64,000 bases of DNA from assembly GCA_020284085.1 (NCBI GenBank), contig JACEVL010001161.1, positions 2,899,344-2,963,343 of the forward strand, given 5' to 3'. Below the pieces are notes generated by a model that saw only the letters and a list, made by a program, of their open reading frames with translations, ran no database searches and had not been told where the DNA came from. This document shows, piece by piece, positions 18,452 to 31,200 of this stretch (position 1 is the first letter of the stretch; each line of letters begins with the position of its first letter). Position numbers and translations under genes: made by a program. This DNA comes from Aporrectodea caliginosa. Taxonomy: Eukaryota > Annelida > Clitellata > Crassiclitellata > Lumbricidae.

Positions 18452-19024
18452 CTTCTAATGTCCAGAACTCCATCTTTCCAGCCTCTTCCAGTTCTTCCTC
18501 CTCCCCTTGCGGAAGTGAATTACGTGTAGACTTGATGTTTGTCGGATGCGGGGATCGGCGCAGTTTCTTGCGCTTTCTCGAGCAGCACATCTCGATGAAT
18601 TCCGATCGATGATGACTGGGGGCCACCGCCGCCACCGTTGCCTCCCTTCTCTTCCCATCACATCTTCTTATCTGATGCCCCGGTTCGTTGTCATCGTCGA
18701 AATTCAACGTAGCCCCTCGACCTGTCTCTTCCTCCGCTAAGTTGCCAGAGCAGCAACGGTCTCGTCTCCTATCTCTCATACAATCGCTGTCGTCGTCGTC
18801 ATCATCGTCGTCAGTTTCCGAACAGTCTGATAAAGACGACAGTTTGTGATCGGCGGCTATGGCGGAGGTGGCGAGGGTGGAGGTGGCGAGGGTGGAGGTG
18901 GCGTTGGCGGTGGCCGGGCGGCGGACCCAATGGAAATTCCTGGTTGGCAGAGCGCCGCCGTCGTCGTTCTCTTGCCCTACGGAATCTTGGCTTTGGCAGC
19001 AGATATCTGGCGATGGAATCCTGC
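18452..19024 (-). CDS. MKX: Mohawk homeobox gene, exon 3 (low-complexity middle region)
   Basis: The minus-strand acceptor AGATTTTTTTCTCAG ends at 19025. Entering in phase 1 it completes a Gly codon and reads RIPSPDICCQSQDSVGQE, then an Ala/Thr-rich part. SLSDCSETDDDDDDDDSD comes next, echoing the acidic SSSET stretch of vertebrate MKX. The end is basic and acidic (SRKRKKLRRS, then GEEEELEEAGK). The frame stays open to 18345. The chosen donor GAAG|GTGAAT at 18452/18451 leaves phase 1; ACAG|GTCGAG at 18722/18721 is an in-phase alternative giving a protein 90 residues shorter. I do not see the YKSSLLNRYLND motif present in human MKX. The 5' boundary is well supported, the 3' boundary less so. 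Confidence 0.7.
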
Positions 19025-19751
19025 CTGAGAAAAAAATCTCCGTATACATATCACGAAAGTCATCGGGATGATATCATATAAGCCAGAGGCCAACGTCGTC
19101 AGTGCACGCGTGTTGTAGGACTTGGCAATTGCATGAAAAAGGGCGAACAATACGACAGGGGCAGAGAGATCGATCAAGTGCGGGACATCGATCTGGCGAC
19201 CCATGCAATTGGTCTGATCAGAATACAGTTCACGGCTTGTGATCAGGCTGCTGAGACAGCGCCGCATCAGAGGAGATGCTGAGCATCAGAGGAGATGCTA
19301 AGCATGAAGTCAGACACAACGGATAGAGAATCATGGCCTTCATTCAAACAAAACTAATGGAACAGCCGCAGCCGCCATTGCACAAAAATCAATTTCCACT
19401 GCAGTAGGTAAATCACTGGAGACCAGTGATTGATGATGTAATTTAAAAATGTGGCAAGGGATTTGGATCTTCTCTAAGGACAGACACGAGGTAATTCGGA
19501 ATCATTGCCCGTTAGTTAAGCCCGGCTTTTCTTGACGACTTCTTCATTTCATGCTGAATTTAAAATATTCTGGTTGGGATCGTCTCGTGAATCCCCTAAA
19601 ATAAGTTGGCTGCGCATGAATTCACCCAATCCAAAAGACAGTCGCTTAGTTAATAGGATTTGCCACGAAATAATATTTCTGGGTCAGATGAAGCCAATAA
19701 ATGGAGTAGGCGGGGACGCAGACAAGAAAGCACCGACAAACCAGCGCGGCA

Positions 19752-19789
<38 letters not shown>

Positions 19790-20673
19790 AGATGCGTTGC
19801 GAGACAGGGAGCCAGCGCAAAACATCTCGCTTATAGGCAGAAACTGGGATGATATCCGAACATTTCCACACGAACATTTCTCCCCTATAGGACATCCCCG
19901 AAATTTCCCCAAACTGAAAGCGCGTTGTTGTGCAAAAAGTGGCTGTTAGCATATAAACTATACGGTTTAACCAAGATTGTTACGCGCGTATTAAACAAAG
20001 TTTGGGATTTAATTAATTAATAATAAATAATTAATTGGAAGAGCCAATATAATGCATTTTCTCATCAATATTTATGCTGCGTCAGTGAAAATGTTCGGGG
20101 GAATTGTCCTAGGGGGAATGTCCGGAGGGAAATGTCCATGGAAGGGGAAATTTTCTAGACCCGTATGTACTTACAGACGTGCATACATACGCACTTACAT
20201 ACGTGTACAATGTACTCCCTCGAAGTCCAACTCACTCCCTCGAAGTCCAACTCACACCTCAACGTGGTGAGGGGGTGGCAACAGTCAGTAGGGGAGTGCC
20301 TGCTGAGGCTATGCCATCAGTGGTGAAGGTCTTGGCCGAAGTACCACCTTAGGGCGCTACGCGAGGTGGACAGGCTCAGCAGGAACCCTGAAAAAGCTGG
20401 CAAACGTGGGTGGCATCGCCGCCTTTGATACCACATGTGGTTATCAGAGCCAGTCCTAAGCCTGGAACTCTCTTTAAGGGAGAAGCGCGAAGGTCGAACG
20501 GATGGGTGCAGATACTCCGTTCGTAAAGAAAAAATACGAATGAAATTCAATGCAAGCATTGGACCCCAAAGGGCCTCGGCCCAGGGATCCGAGGCAAGCG
20601 TTGGACACCTACGGGCCTTCGGCCCATGGATCCTGATGATGATGATGACAATGTACATTTACATACTTACGCT

Positions 20674-20713
<40 letters not shown>

Positions 20714-20918
20714 CCTGAGTACATAGATTCACAAACGTATACCACATACACACATACATATATAAATGCATACATACATACATATTTATATTTAGACACA
20801 TAATTATATACATACATACTTGAAATAATCTTAAGAACACGAAGCGTGTGTTATCTATGGATGTACACACCTGTCCAATCAATTACAGACGACCTAATGA
20901 AAGAGAGTGGTGCTATAC
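19025..20918 (-). other. MKX intron 2
   Basis: Holds a (TA)n run at 19757-19786, a GA/CATA-poor middle with no ORF of note, the interspersed repeat at 20205-20650, and a second (TA)n run at 20677-20708. A small direct repeat of CATCAGAGGAGATGCT lies at about 19264-19300. Confidence 0.6.
20205..20650 (+). mobile_element. Interspersed retroposon-like repeat with GAT tail
   Basis: A GC-richer block contains CTCAACGTGGTGAGGGGGTG, a hairpin-forming motif seen in LINE 5' or SINE regions. Two successive GCATTGGACCCCAAAGGGCC / GCGTTGGACACCTACGGGCC modules and a terminal (GAT)4 tail follow. The tail supports retroposition. The family is not identified. Confidence 0.45.
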
Positions 20919-21274
20919 CTGTTCGTTTGTCCTCCTCCTCCTCATCGTCGTCGTCTTCTTCTTCTTCTTCTTCTTGTGAGCTGTCGCTGCTGCTCATGAG
21001 TTCCTGTTTTCCGGCGGCGAATCGATTGTAGGCCTTGATGCGCATCGACCAAGACAGCGACGGATCTCGGACGGTGTTCTTCAGTCGGCGACGGGCGTTG
21101 GCGAACCAGTTGGAGACCTGCGTGACGGTCATGTTGGCCTGCCTGGCCAGGTCCCTCTTGTCGCCGATCGTAGGGTAGGGCGTCTGGCGGTGACGACGTA
21201 ACCATCGCTTCAACGGTCGAGACATCTGCTGAACCAAAGGACGGGTCGGTCGACGCTCCTCCGCAGATCCATTC
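20919..21274 (-). CDS. MKX: Mohawk homeobox gene, exon 2 (TALE homeodomain)
   Basis: The minus-strand acceptor GTGTGTATGTGAAAG ends at 21275; the donor ACGAACAG|GTATAG begins at 20918. Entry is phase 2 and exit phase 1, both fitting the neighbours. The exon encodes NGSAEERRPTRP, then the homeodomain at about residues 137-199. It shows MSRPLKRWLRRH, the three-residue TALE loop with PYP (161-163) and the recognition helix QVSNWFANARRRLKNTVRDP, then LSWSMRIKAYNRF. This matches Mohawk rather than Iroquois: human MKX has RPLKQWLYKHRDNPYPT and LSWALRIKLYNKY at the same places. The product is a nuclear DNA-binding repressor, in vertebrates active in tendon and muscle lineages. The exon ends in a poly-Glu/Asp stretch. 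Identification is secure. Confidence 0.95.
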
Positions 21275-22442
21275 CTTTCACATACACACAACACATAAAA
21301 TCTCTTGCTAAAAATAATAATGTTATTAATATTAATTAGAGTAGATGGGTCTTCGATCAAGATGGCAGTTTATTTTTGATCTAACCTAAATCGCTTTTAA
21401 TTCTGCACTTTTTTGCAGGTTTTTATTTTGCGTTCTGTTTTTCGCTGGTGAGTGCACTTCTCTGAAACTGCACTCCAGTTTGAAAAAGGTTTTTGCGCTT
21501 TTGAGGAATATTTTATCGCAGTTTCTTATGGTAATTGTGACGCGTTGAGTTGCTGCGATATTACTTCGACTTCTCATCCATGGCCCCGTTCTAAGACCGC
21601 TGATTAGGTCCAGGACAAATGCAGCGTATGCTGTGCCACCAGACAGCTACATTGACATTCAGGGCGTAGCTATGATAAAAGATGCCACTGATGCAGACGC
21701 CTTAACAGTTCCCTACCTGATAGCAACTTCAGTCGCTCCACAGGCGGCATCGTCGAACTGACAGCAACCTCAAGTAAACATTAAATTCAACCAACTTCTT
21801 GCAACTCATCACTGCGTTCCTCTAAGTCCCATCAATATGAGAATACCGTCTTAGCCTTCATCTTCTCGGACATGGGTCATCATTTAACTGGCATTTCGGA
21901 GAATACAAAAGAAACAATTAAGACACCTGTTTCAAAGATTCACACTTGCTAACTAAACAACGTTTTAACGTCGTTGCTATAATTCTACCGTATCTTCCCT
22001 GCGCCGGAAATGCAAGAGACTAAAATCTGTTGAAATGTCATTAATAGACAATGAGTTTTTATAAATGCATAAATGATGGATGGTGGATCAAACTTGCATC
22101 GGATAAAATACTAATGACGACTTATGTTACTGCAGTTTGTGTTGCTAATAATTTTATTGGTTGTAATAATAACCTTCCTGCGGGGAAAGCGTGGTGTTGG
22201 CTATAGATACGTAATGGATTGAATTGGAGAGCCTTTGAACGATCGATGGTTTGTCGCTCAAAGTACATGGTTCTACCATGATGGTTGTACCATGAGTAGA
22301 CGAAGCGGGTGACGCTGCGATTGACGTCTCGAGTGACTTTGAAACGGATTTGAGAGAAGGAGAGACAGGAAAGGATCAGGAATCGGAGGAGATGAAAGGT
22401 ATTGATGACGGCCTTCATCAAAGCCAAAGGACTACTTCCTCT

Positions 22443-22602
22443 TCAGCCGTCGATCGCCCCCTTCCTTACCTCCCTCTTACCTCCCTCCTTCCCTCCCTCC
22501 TTCCCTCCCTCCCTCCCTCCTTCCCTCCCTCCCTCCCTCTTCCCTCCTTCCTCCCTCCCTCCTCCCCTCCCTCCTTTCCTCCCTCCCTCGTCATCTCACC
22601 GT
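22443..22602. repeat. CCTCCCTT polypyrimidine microsatellite
   Basis: Irregular CTCC/CTTCC repeats over about 160 bp; on the MKX-transcribed strand this is a G/A-rich run. Its Pro/Ser frames are not genes. Confidence 0.9.
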
Positions 22603-23899
22603 CTGAGGTTTCATGCGATTATCGATTATACTGTTAAAAATAATGTTCATTTCGAATAGACACTAATTTCTGTCAACTCTGCGCTTGCCCTTCGCTCACG
22701 ACTCATCATAGTGCATGAAGCCCGTAGCCAGCCAGTTATTATCGCCTTTCATATAGTCTACCGATAAGCGTCTAGTTGCAACCGAAAATGTTACTACTAG
22801 ACAATCTCTGTTCTTGGTCATGGGAACCACAGTACTTCGTGACGTAGGCAACGCAAAATCCATCTGCGCAAACGAAACACACGGTAGGTCATGGATTTGA
22901 TCCGAGTCTGCGATGAGTAGGCCCTATCCTTATAGTTTTCTGGGCGGCAGCTGTACCTCCCGTGATAGATGATCGACGTGCACAGCGCATGGCCTGTGTT
23001 TTACAGTCCAAGTCAATATCCATCATTCATCAGATCCTCCACAGTTTTATCATGCAGTCTTCAGTAAGTAAGTAGTATATCCTTTATTATACACACATGA
23101 AACATGAAGCATATCCATGCATATATACGTATACTGAGAACATCCAGGTGTGAATGCACCAATGCACTATGCATCAGATACATGTAGATAATATAGGCCT
23201 ATTCAATTTATGCGACACATGCTATTGTTTAGTCGTTTTAATGCGCTTGCACACTGAGCATCATTATGTGTAGGCCTATTATAGCGGTCGATTCGTCTAA
23301 TTAATATATAGAGCCGATGTAATCTACTCGCTTATTGCGTGATGAACTGGGGCGCCGTTAGTCGCCGCATTCGGTCGGTCGCATTTTACAGTGTCTGGAC
23401 AGTCTCCAAGATGTAGCTTGCTACTGACAATGCTATAGAAATTTTCGTAATTAAAAAATTGAAATTACAATTACAAGCGTATGTAGTGAATTGCATTATG
23501 TGTCGAATGTGCTTATACATTTCGACGCAGTTTCTTTATCGTCGTAGATTAAAATGAAATGAGGCTGTTCGGCAGTTACAGTGCAGTTGCATCCGGGACC
23601 TTCGTGCATGAACCCTGCCTTACATTAGCGCTGTTGGTGTTATTGTTGTTGCTGCTGCTGCGCTAGACTTCCTTTGATCCCTGGATGCGCGTTAGAGTCG
23701 TCGGTTTTTATTCGATTAATCTCCAACGGAGAATAGCATGATAGGCAAATAATGACCAGCACCAGGCTCCTCTCATCCCCACTCAGCCATGTTTCAGTGA
23801 CCTCTCTATGACCTTCGACCAGGTTAACCACTTGCAGTATTGGGGATGACCCTTAGTTCCGACCTTCGTATGTCCACCTAATATAGAAAAGGTCCTGGC

Positions 23900-24372
23900 T
23901 TCAGTCTTCAAGCTTCTCCTTTTCATATGCGCCAAGGGTGTTGAGAGACCATGGCCTGTCAACTCCTGAGCTGCATGAGGTCGCCATGGCAAACACTATA
24001 GCTCACCTTATGTATGCCTCCCCGCAGTCCCCGGCCTGGTGGGGGTTCGCCAGCGTGAAAGAAAGGTACAGGTTGGAGCGAATGTTAAACCGGATGAAGC
24101 GCATAGACTTCCTCTTGTCTGCTACCCCCCCCCCCCGGTACGTCTGATCTGGGTCTTGGCCGCAGATGCCGTTCTGCTTCGACTCATCGAGCCATCTCTA
24201 TTGACTATTGAGCCATGCCATATCCTCCGGGTAATTTTCCCTCCTCCACGGCAAAACACATAATATTATGACTTAGCGCCTACATCCTAGGACGCATAAC
24301 TTCACCCTCCCAACTAAGGATACCCGGAACTATATTCCTCAAGTCTTATTAAAGACGTATATCAGTTAACAC
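23900..24372 (+). pseudogene. LINE reverse transcriptase C-terminus
   Basis: Plus-strand translation gives LRDHGLSTPELHEVAMANTI and then LMYASP and WWGFASVKERYRLERMLNRM. These are followed, across a frameshift, by a block with CHILRVIFPPP and a broken YNLRPR-type tail. The order (LRxHG, LLYASPAWWGF, RLE..L.R, HVLR..FPP, LRPR) is that of a non-LTR reverse transcriptase C-terminus. A relic of the same family, with a better preserved end, is at 46520-46950. Confidence 0.75.
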
Positions 24373-24647
24373 AAAATTATCCTAAAATCTAATTGTTGCT
24401 CGGCTCCTAGAGTCCTAGTACTTCACCTGTGTAAGTTGTAACTAGTTGAGCCTATGACAATTAGATTTGTTGATTTAAACGAATATTGATTGATTGATTA
24501 TAGGCGACAGTGAAACAATAGATAGGCCTACGAAGATAATACGTCCATAACAATTTGGAAGACTATTGTATTTAATCTTCTTCAGCTTACCTACTTCTCG
24601 TTAAAGTCACTTGCTACAAACGAAATCATTAGTAGTACTATGCATTT

Positions 24648-24813
24648 ATTAAGCGCCACTCTTTATTGAGCATCAGTCGATGGCGCTGAGCAATCGTGAG
24701 TGAAGGGCTTGCTTAATTTTCCTGCACATTAACCGTCTCAGGGGAGGAGGATCGAACCCGTACTTTCCGCGTCACAAGGCGAGCGCTCTAACCAATCGGT
24801 TAACGTGTCCCCC
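24648..24813 (-). mobile_element. tRNA-derived SINE
   Basis: On the minus strand the copy begins GGGGGACACGTTAACCGATT, has an A box TTAACCGATTGGTTAGAGC and a B box GGTTCGATCC, then diverges into a body ending in GGCGCTTA. It has tRNA promoter elements but a SINE body, so it is not called a tRNA gene. A diverged relative is at 36130-36290. Confidence 0.75.
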
Positions 24814-25221
24814 ACAAATTCATCCGTTTCCCAGTTCTGTTACAGAGTCTATTCTAAAGCGTTCTCCTTCTTAACACATATTTCTAGTTACACTGTCTAT
24901 AATTCCGCGTAGTGCATTGTGTCAGTGACTTTGTGAATCCTTTCCGATTAGATTCGTTCTACTTGTCCTGTTTCGTATCCTGTTACCTGCCTCATTGCAC
25001 CCTATTATACTCATATATTCGTTCTTCCCATCTTCGTTTCGCTGGTATTGACTTTTGCGTCGAAATATTATCACCGTTCGTACACCGTTTCTTCCGGTTT
25101 CTCGGCTCAGTTGTTATTCACGTGGCGCTGACTTTAACGTAGCCTACAGTCAGATCAATAGCGACCTTTGCTATCTATATATATAACAGCCGTACGTTGC
25201 CTGTGAGTGGAACGCTTGACC

Positions 25222-25380
25222 ATGGGCGTATTTACGGGTAGTTAACAAAACCCGAAACAAATGCATTACTGTTATAGAAAAGTCTGAAAACTAGAAACGT
25301 AGAAAACTAACAACCATGTCCAATGGAAATTCCCCCGAAAACTAAAATCCCCCACCCAATTGTTTCCTGGCTACGTCCCT
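25222..25380. mobile_element. Short MITE-like repeat, family M, copy 1
   Basis: Begins GGGCGTATTTACGGG and ends CCTGGCTACGTCCCTG, with the internal blocks AACCATGTCCAATGGAAA and CGAAAACTAAAATCCCCC. The ends are imperfect inverted repeats around (G)GGCGTA. Other copies are at 35830-36005, 38222-38378 and 41066-41252, all inside MKX intron 1. Confidence 0.65.
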
Positions 25381-26353
25381 GATCTTGACCAATCTCAATA
25401 TAAGTGAATCTCAATATAAGTGGAAAGGATACTTCAGAGATGGGGTGTCAAAGAGCCGGCCAACGGGACATTTCTGGCCTGCTGACGATGTTTTTCTGGC
25501 TCGCGAAACCTTGCCTAAAGACAACTGCAATGTTCGTGACTGATAATGAAGATCAAAATTACGATTTTAAAAACCTAATAATTGACTGCTTGTATGCTAA
25601 AAATGCACAATTTGAGATTTGGGTTTGCAAATTTTTCTGGGACGGGCTCGCCGAGCCCCAGGTCCTAACCCCATTTTGCTCAAGCGCTGGCCCGCCACTT
25701 GCTGGATATATTGCCACTGGTCCTCATTACAAAAGGTTTGACATCCATGCTTCAGAGTAGCAATATATCACCTTAGACATTTCCATTTAAGTCGTTTCTT
25801 CTTACAAAACGAGCAACTCTATGTAAGTATGTAAGTATGTAGCGCCCCCGAGGAACCTCTGAAGAAGATCCGTGGCCAAGTACTCCACCGACGAAAGCCC
25901 CCCTTTGCCGATCCGGTGATTGTGGGGTACAATCCGAGTATTGCATCTGGAATTCTGGATCACCAGGTCTCCCTCCTATCGCTGCTTAGTCCGCCTCCGA
26001 AACTTACACCAGGAACCTTTGCTATGTTGCCCTCGGGCTGTACACAGACAGACTACCACTTAGAGTCATGTTGGAGATGAAACAGCAGCAATGCAGCATA
26101 CTTACCTCACATATATATCAAAACAATCTGTCCACACAAAACTTATTCTGTTCGATACACAGCGCTAATTGAGATTCCCGTTGGGCACCTCAATTTTTAC
26201 CTCGTTTTCTGGTATTTGTGAGATACAGGCTGCAGACATTGTTCATGGTGCCTGGCACCATAATCAGGTCTGAAACTGCATATTGGTTTTTGGCTGAAGA
26301 CTGCCTGGAATAAGACCCAATACATGAAGACTATATGGCTGAGTATGATTAGA

Positions 26354-26415
<62 letters not shown>

Positions 26416-26570
26416 GACCGACAGACAGATAGAGACAGAGACAGAGACAGACAGACAGAGACAGACAGACAGAGACAGACAGACAGAGACAGACAGAGAC
26501 AGACAGAGACAGACAGAGACAGACAGAAACAGAGACAGAGACAGAGAAAGACAGAGACAGAGAGGCAGAG
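26354..26570. repeat. (GA)n followed by (GACA)n microsatellite
   Basis: About 28 GA units, then GACAGACAGAGACA-type tetranucleotides. The long Arg/Glu/Asp/Thr frame over it is a repeat translation. Confidence 0.95.
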
Positions 26571-28310
26571 AGTCTAAGAGCTTAAGTGTAAGCTATGGCT
26601 TACTGCAGGGCACCGTTCTTTTTACCTTATTACCAGACAACTTGTTTGTAAATAGGCCTATGCTGTGTTTTTCAGGAGTATATGAAACGCGGAGTGGAAT
26701 GGCGAACCCTGATCGATTTATATCATTATTGGACATTATATACTTTCTAAAGGTCAACGTCGTTCTATTCCGAACGCTCTGGTTGAACAGGGAAGCGACG
26801 GCATATCACCGAACTCGTAAACAATCCCTGGATTGATCTACCATCAGATCTTCAAACGTCCATGCACACCGCGGCCACTCGACATTATACAGTAAAATTA
26901 TACAGTATACTAATATAAAGCATCCATACGTAATTATATACGCCATAAACAACGCATATTGTAACAGATTTATATAATGCATCTTCCGGAGAGAGAGGCG
27001 TTCATCATTTATGATGTATTTATGATCACGTATATGATCATAAAAACAGAACTGAACCTGTTGACATCGCGTTTATTCGACGTATGGAAATATCGCCCGC
27101 ACTAAATATAATCTGAGAAGTTTTCTTTAAGATGTACTACTAGATGTCTGCACCATTAATTCAGTAACGCCGCGTGCAAGTCGATTCGAAGCGCAGCCTA
27201 CCGAGCAATGAACTATGATAATAGGACTGAACGTAAGATGGAGGAAATGTGAAACAGCTGCTGCTGCTGCTGCATCAGTGATCTGCCAGCTTCCTCCTCC
27301 TCCTCAGCAGCCCCAAGCAGTGCTTTCTCGGTCTATAGCATCATCTCTTGAGACGACGTGACACCCGGTGCTTGATTGATTGATGTATCCGTCCCACGGC
27401 ATAACAGCATTGCCGTATGTCAATCACGCTACATGAGGTCCCACAACACAACGTAAGCCTATGCATATGCATACATCCAATCATTCTCGCATCATAATGT
27501 ATGTGTGTTTCGCATGAAGCACGGTCGGTCTGCTGCCAAGATGTTTTCTGTTTGTCATGGAACATAGAGTTCCTCTACGGAAAGTTCATTTCCCGTTTCA
27601 AAGCCTTACCAAAATCCACGACCATACAACCATTCGGCTTTAATCTGCCCAATACCAACATTCGTCATAGAGACGCATCTTATTAGAATGCAACTTCCTA
27701 TTGTGAGACTCTTATTCTTTTCTAAATCCAATAATTAATCAAAGGAAATCCTGTATACAAACAAAACAATCCATAAGAAACAATGAAAGTCTACTTGCGA
27801 AAAACATCCATACACCTATCTATTATGTATGTTCTGTGTACATACATCTGCATACATAATATAATATATGAACACAATAACAAAGTTAAATTTATTGCAC
27901 TGTAGGCCTATACCTACAAATTAGTAGCCTATGCCAATATTATTGACATACCAACAATATCTACTTATACATGCGTACGTATGTGCGCATTCTTTTGTGC
28001 ATGTGCATGCCTGTATGTATTTGTATATATGTATGTAAGTGTTTGTATGTATGCATTTATGTATGTATGCTGAATGAGCTGCAAATGATTTCTAAGCATC
28101 AGACGGATATATTGAGGAATACTGAATAAGAAAGAAAATAAAGACGAGTCGCTGACCCTAAAAGAAAACTTTGACAATAATAAGACAAAGGAAGTGAAGA
28201 CGAAGCAGCTGCTGATAAAATGTGACTTAGAGGATAAAGAGAAGATGAAGAAAACATCTGGCGTGATCTTAGAACTTCTATGGCGCCGGTTTGACATTGT
28301 ATCAAATAAA

Positions 28311-28312
<2 letters not shown>

Positions 28313-28358
<46 letters not shown>
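28313..28358. repeat. (TA)n microsatellite
   Basis: About 23 TA units. Confidence 0.95.
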
Positions 28359-28360
<2 letters not shown>

Positions 28361-28705
28361 GTGCTAACCTATATGATGTCAAATATCATTAGAACTAGAA
28401 TCACATATGTTAACAAAAATGTGCAGAGTAAAACAGAAAACTGGAAGAGTCATCAGTGGCAAGCCCATGCACAGTTGCACACACGTGGAACCAAACTAAG
28501 GCTGAAATATGGCATCATGTAGTGGTATATAAAAGTAAATTCCGAAGAAGTAAATTGTCTAATATTTTAGGAGCACATCTCTATATGTTAAACTCTTAAA
28601 AAGTGAGAAAGCTGATCCTAGAGGATTCTATAAGTGGTCAATACTGAACAGTTTAAACAAGCCATCACAGATTGCTGACACACTCATGAGCAACACAAAC
28701 GAATA

Positions 28706-29594
28706 CATTCATACATACATACATACATACATACATACATACATACATACATACATACATACATACATACATACATACATACATACATACATACATACAT
28801 ACATACATACATACATACATACATACATACATACATACATACATACATACATACATACATACATACATACATACATACATACATACATACATACATACAT
28901 ACATACATACATACATACATACATACATACATACATACATACATACATACATACATACATACATACATACATACATACATACATACATACATACATACAT
29001 ACATACATACATACATACATACATACATACATACATACATACATACATACATACATACATACATACATACATACATACATACATACATACATACATACAT
29101 ACATACATACATACATACATACATACATACATACATACATACATACATACATACATACATACATACATACATACATACATACATACATACATACATACAT
29201 ACATACATACATACATACATACATACATACATACATACATACATACATACATACATACATACATACATACATACATACATACATACATACATACATGCAT
29301 ACATACATACATACATACATACATACATACATACATACATACATACATACATACATACATACATACATACATACATACATACATACATACATACATACAT
29401 ACATACATACATACATACATACATACATAAATACATACATACATGCATACATACATACATACATACATACATACATACATACATACATACATACATACAT
29501 ACATACATACATACATACATACATACATACATACATACATACATACATACATACATACATACATACATACATACATACATACATACATACATAC
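28706..29594. repeat. (CATA)n microsatellite, ~222 units
   Basis: An 889-bp almost perfect CATA array with single-base interruptions at about 29297, 29428 and 29445. It creates frames of over 300 codons on both strands (YIHT and YVCM repeats) that are not genes. At this length the assembled copy number may not be exact. Confidence 0.98.
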
Positions 29595-30083
29595 AAACAA
29601 ACAAAAGAATTGAGCTCATGTTGCAAAGGTGAGAAGATTATTTATATAACCAGCAGAAACAATAAATTCATCTAAATACACATAACAAATGTATCTATTC
29701 ATGGATAAACAGATCTACATCTATATTGTTTATCTGTAAATATAATCATGAGTCAGACAAAGCACTGGTTCTTTGTATAATTGCACTTAAGCTATTTTCG
29801 TTCTGGACCTGTCGTCTAAATGATACAATTTCCGATAATATGAAATGTAAAACAATGATGGCAGCCGACAACATAGACACAGTAGAAGCAAAATAATGAC
29901 ATAACGCAACTGTATACTATATAGACGTGTAATGGTGGTCTCTCGTATACAGTCTGAGACCTGCATGCTCTATACGCTGCATGTTGTCATCATTTCATAT
30001 CTTTTCAGACATTAGAAAAGTACCTGTGCAATATTTATGTATTCAGAGTGACATTTCAGACGTGCGTTATTATAGAACATCGA

Positions 30084-30087
<4 letters not shown>

Positions 30088-30131
<44 letters not shown>
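30088..30131. repeat. (TA)n microsatellite
   Basis: About 22 TA units. Confidence 0.95.
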
Positions 30132-30134
<3 letters not shown>

Positions 30135-30370
30135 TGCATAGTGTATAATATTGGAGAAGTAGCTTGATTGCAGTATTGAATAACATGGCGGAAGGCAGAG
30201 AGTAAGACAGACGGATATGCATGCGGACATCCGCACAGACTGATAAAGACGCGGACAGATATAGGGCGACCACTGGATGCACTGCAGCAGTCATGTAAAA
30301 TTAATAATTTAAAGCCTACTTCCTTTATTGCAACCCAACTTATTCATAAACAGTTCATAGGCAATGTCTT

Positions 30371-30455
<85 letters not shown>

Positions 30456-30498
30456 TTCTCTTTCTCTTTCTCTCTATCTCTCTTTCTCTTTCTCTCTA

Positions 30499-30529
<31 letters not shown>

Positions 30530-30735
30530 GTCTCTCTGTCTCTGTCTTTGTCTGTCAGTGTCTGTGTCTGTGTCTGTGGCTCTGTGTCTCTCTTGTCTGT
30601 CTCTGTCTCTGTCTCTGTCTCTCTGTCTCTGTCTCTATCTCTTTTTCTCTGTCTCTATCTCTTTTTCTCTGTCTCTCTGTCTGTCTCTGTCTCTGTTTCT
30701 GTCTCTGTCTCTGTCTCTGTCTGTCTGTCTGTCGG
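30371..30735. repeat. (TC)n / (TCTG)n microsatellite
   Basis: A pure TC run that grades into TCTGTCTCTGTC-type repeats over 365 bp. Ser/Leu/Cys/Val frames over it are not genes. Confidence 0.95.
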
Positions 30736-31200
30736 CCAAATATCTTTTCTTTGGTTTCAGACGCTGCAAAAACACTCATCCAGTTCCTTCGATTGACATT
30801 ATCAAAGCTTAATTAAAAATCTCGCACAACGTATCGGCTAATTAAATATGCCTTAATTCAATTACGAATTAGTCTGCTCGCCTATCACTGCGTTCTTTAA
30901 CCCGTGGAGACTTAGAGGTGCCTCGCCCTTCCGTAAATCGATACGAGCTCATCGGGCTTTCTCGTGTATAAGATCTTCCTCTTGAAGCAGTATACACTTA
31001 CTGCTTCAACTGATTCATCTCAGCACACAATTTCTTGTTACCTTTAAGTCGCCCTTGTTTATGTCAGTTATATAGCCACGCAAGGCAACGCTTTTGGGAG
31101 GCGTCTGAAAGGCTGCATATAAATGGTTTGTGACATTACTTTACATTAATAGAGCCATATCAGCTTATTTTGTTGACAAACGAATCACAGGTCAAACGAA

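Noticed and set aside
18977..19267. Alternative acceptor four bases downstream for MKX exon 3
   Set aside because: It shifts to a frame that stops after about 15 codons (ends KAKIP), whereas the chosen AG keeps the long frame and the phase.
28665..29675. Frames of over 300 codons on both strands
   Set aside because: They are translations of a CATA microsatellite in all frames; no start context, domain or splice structure.
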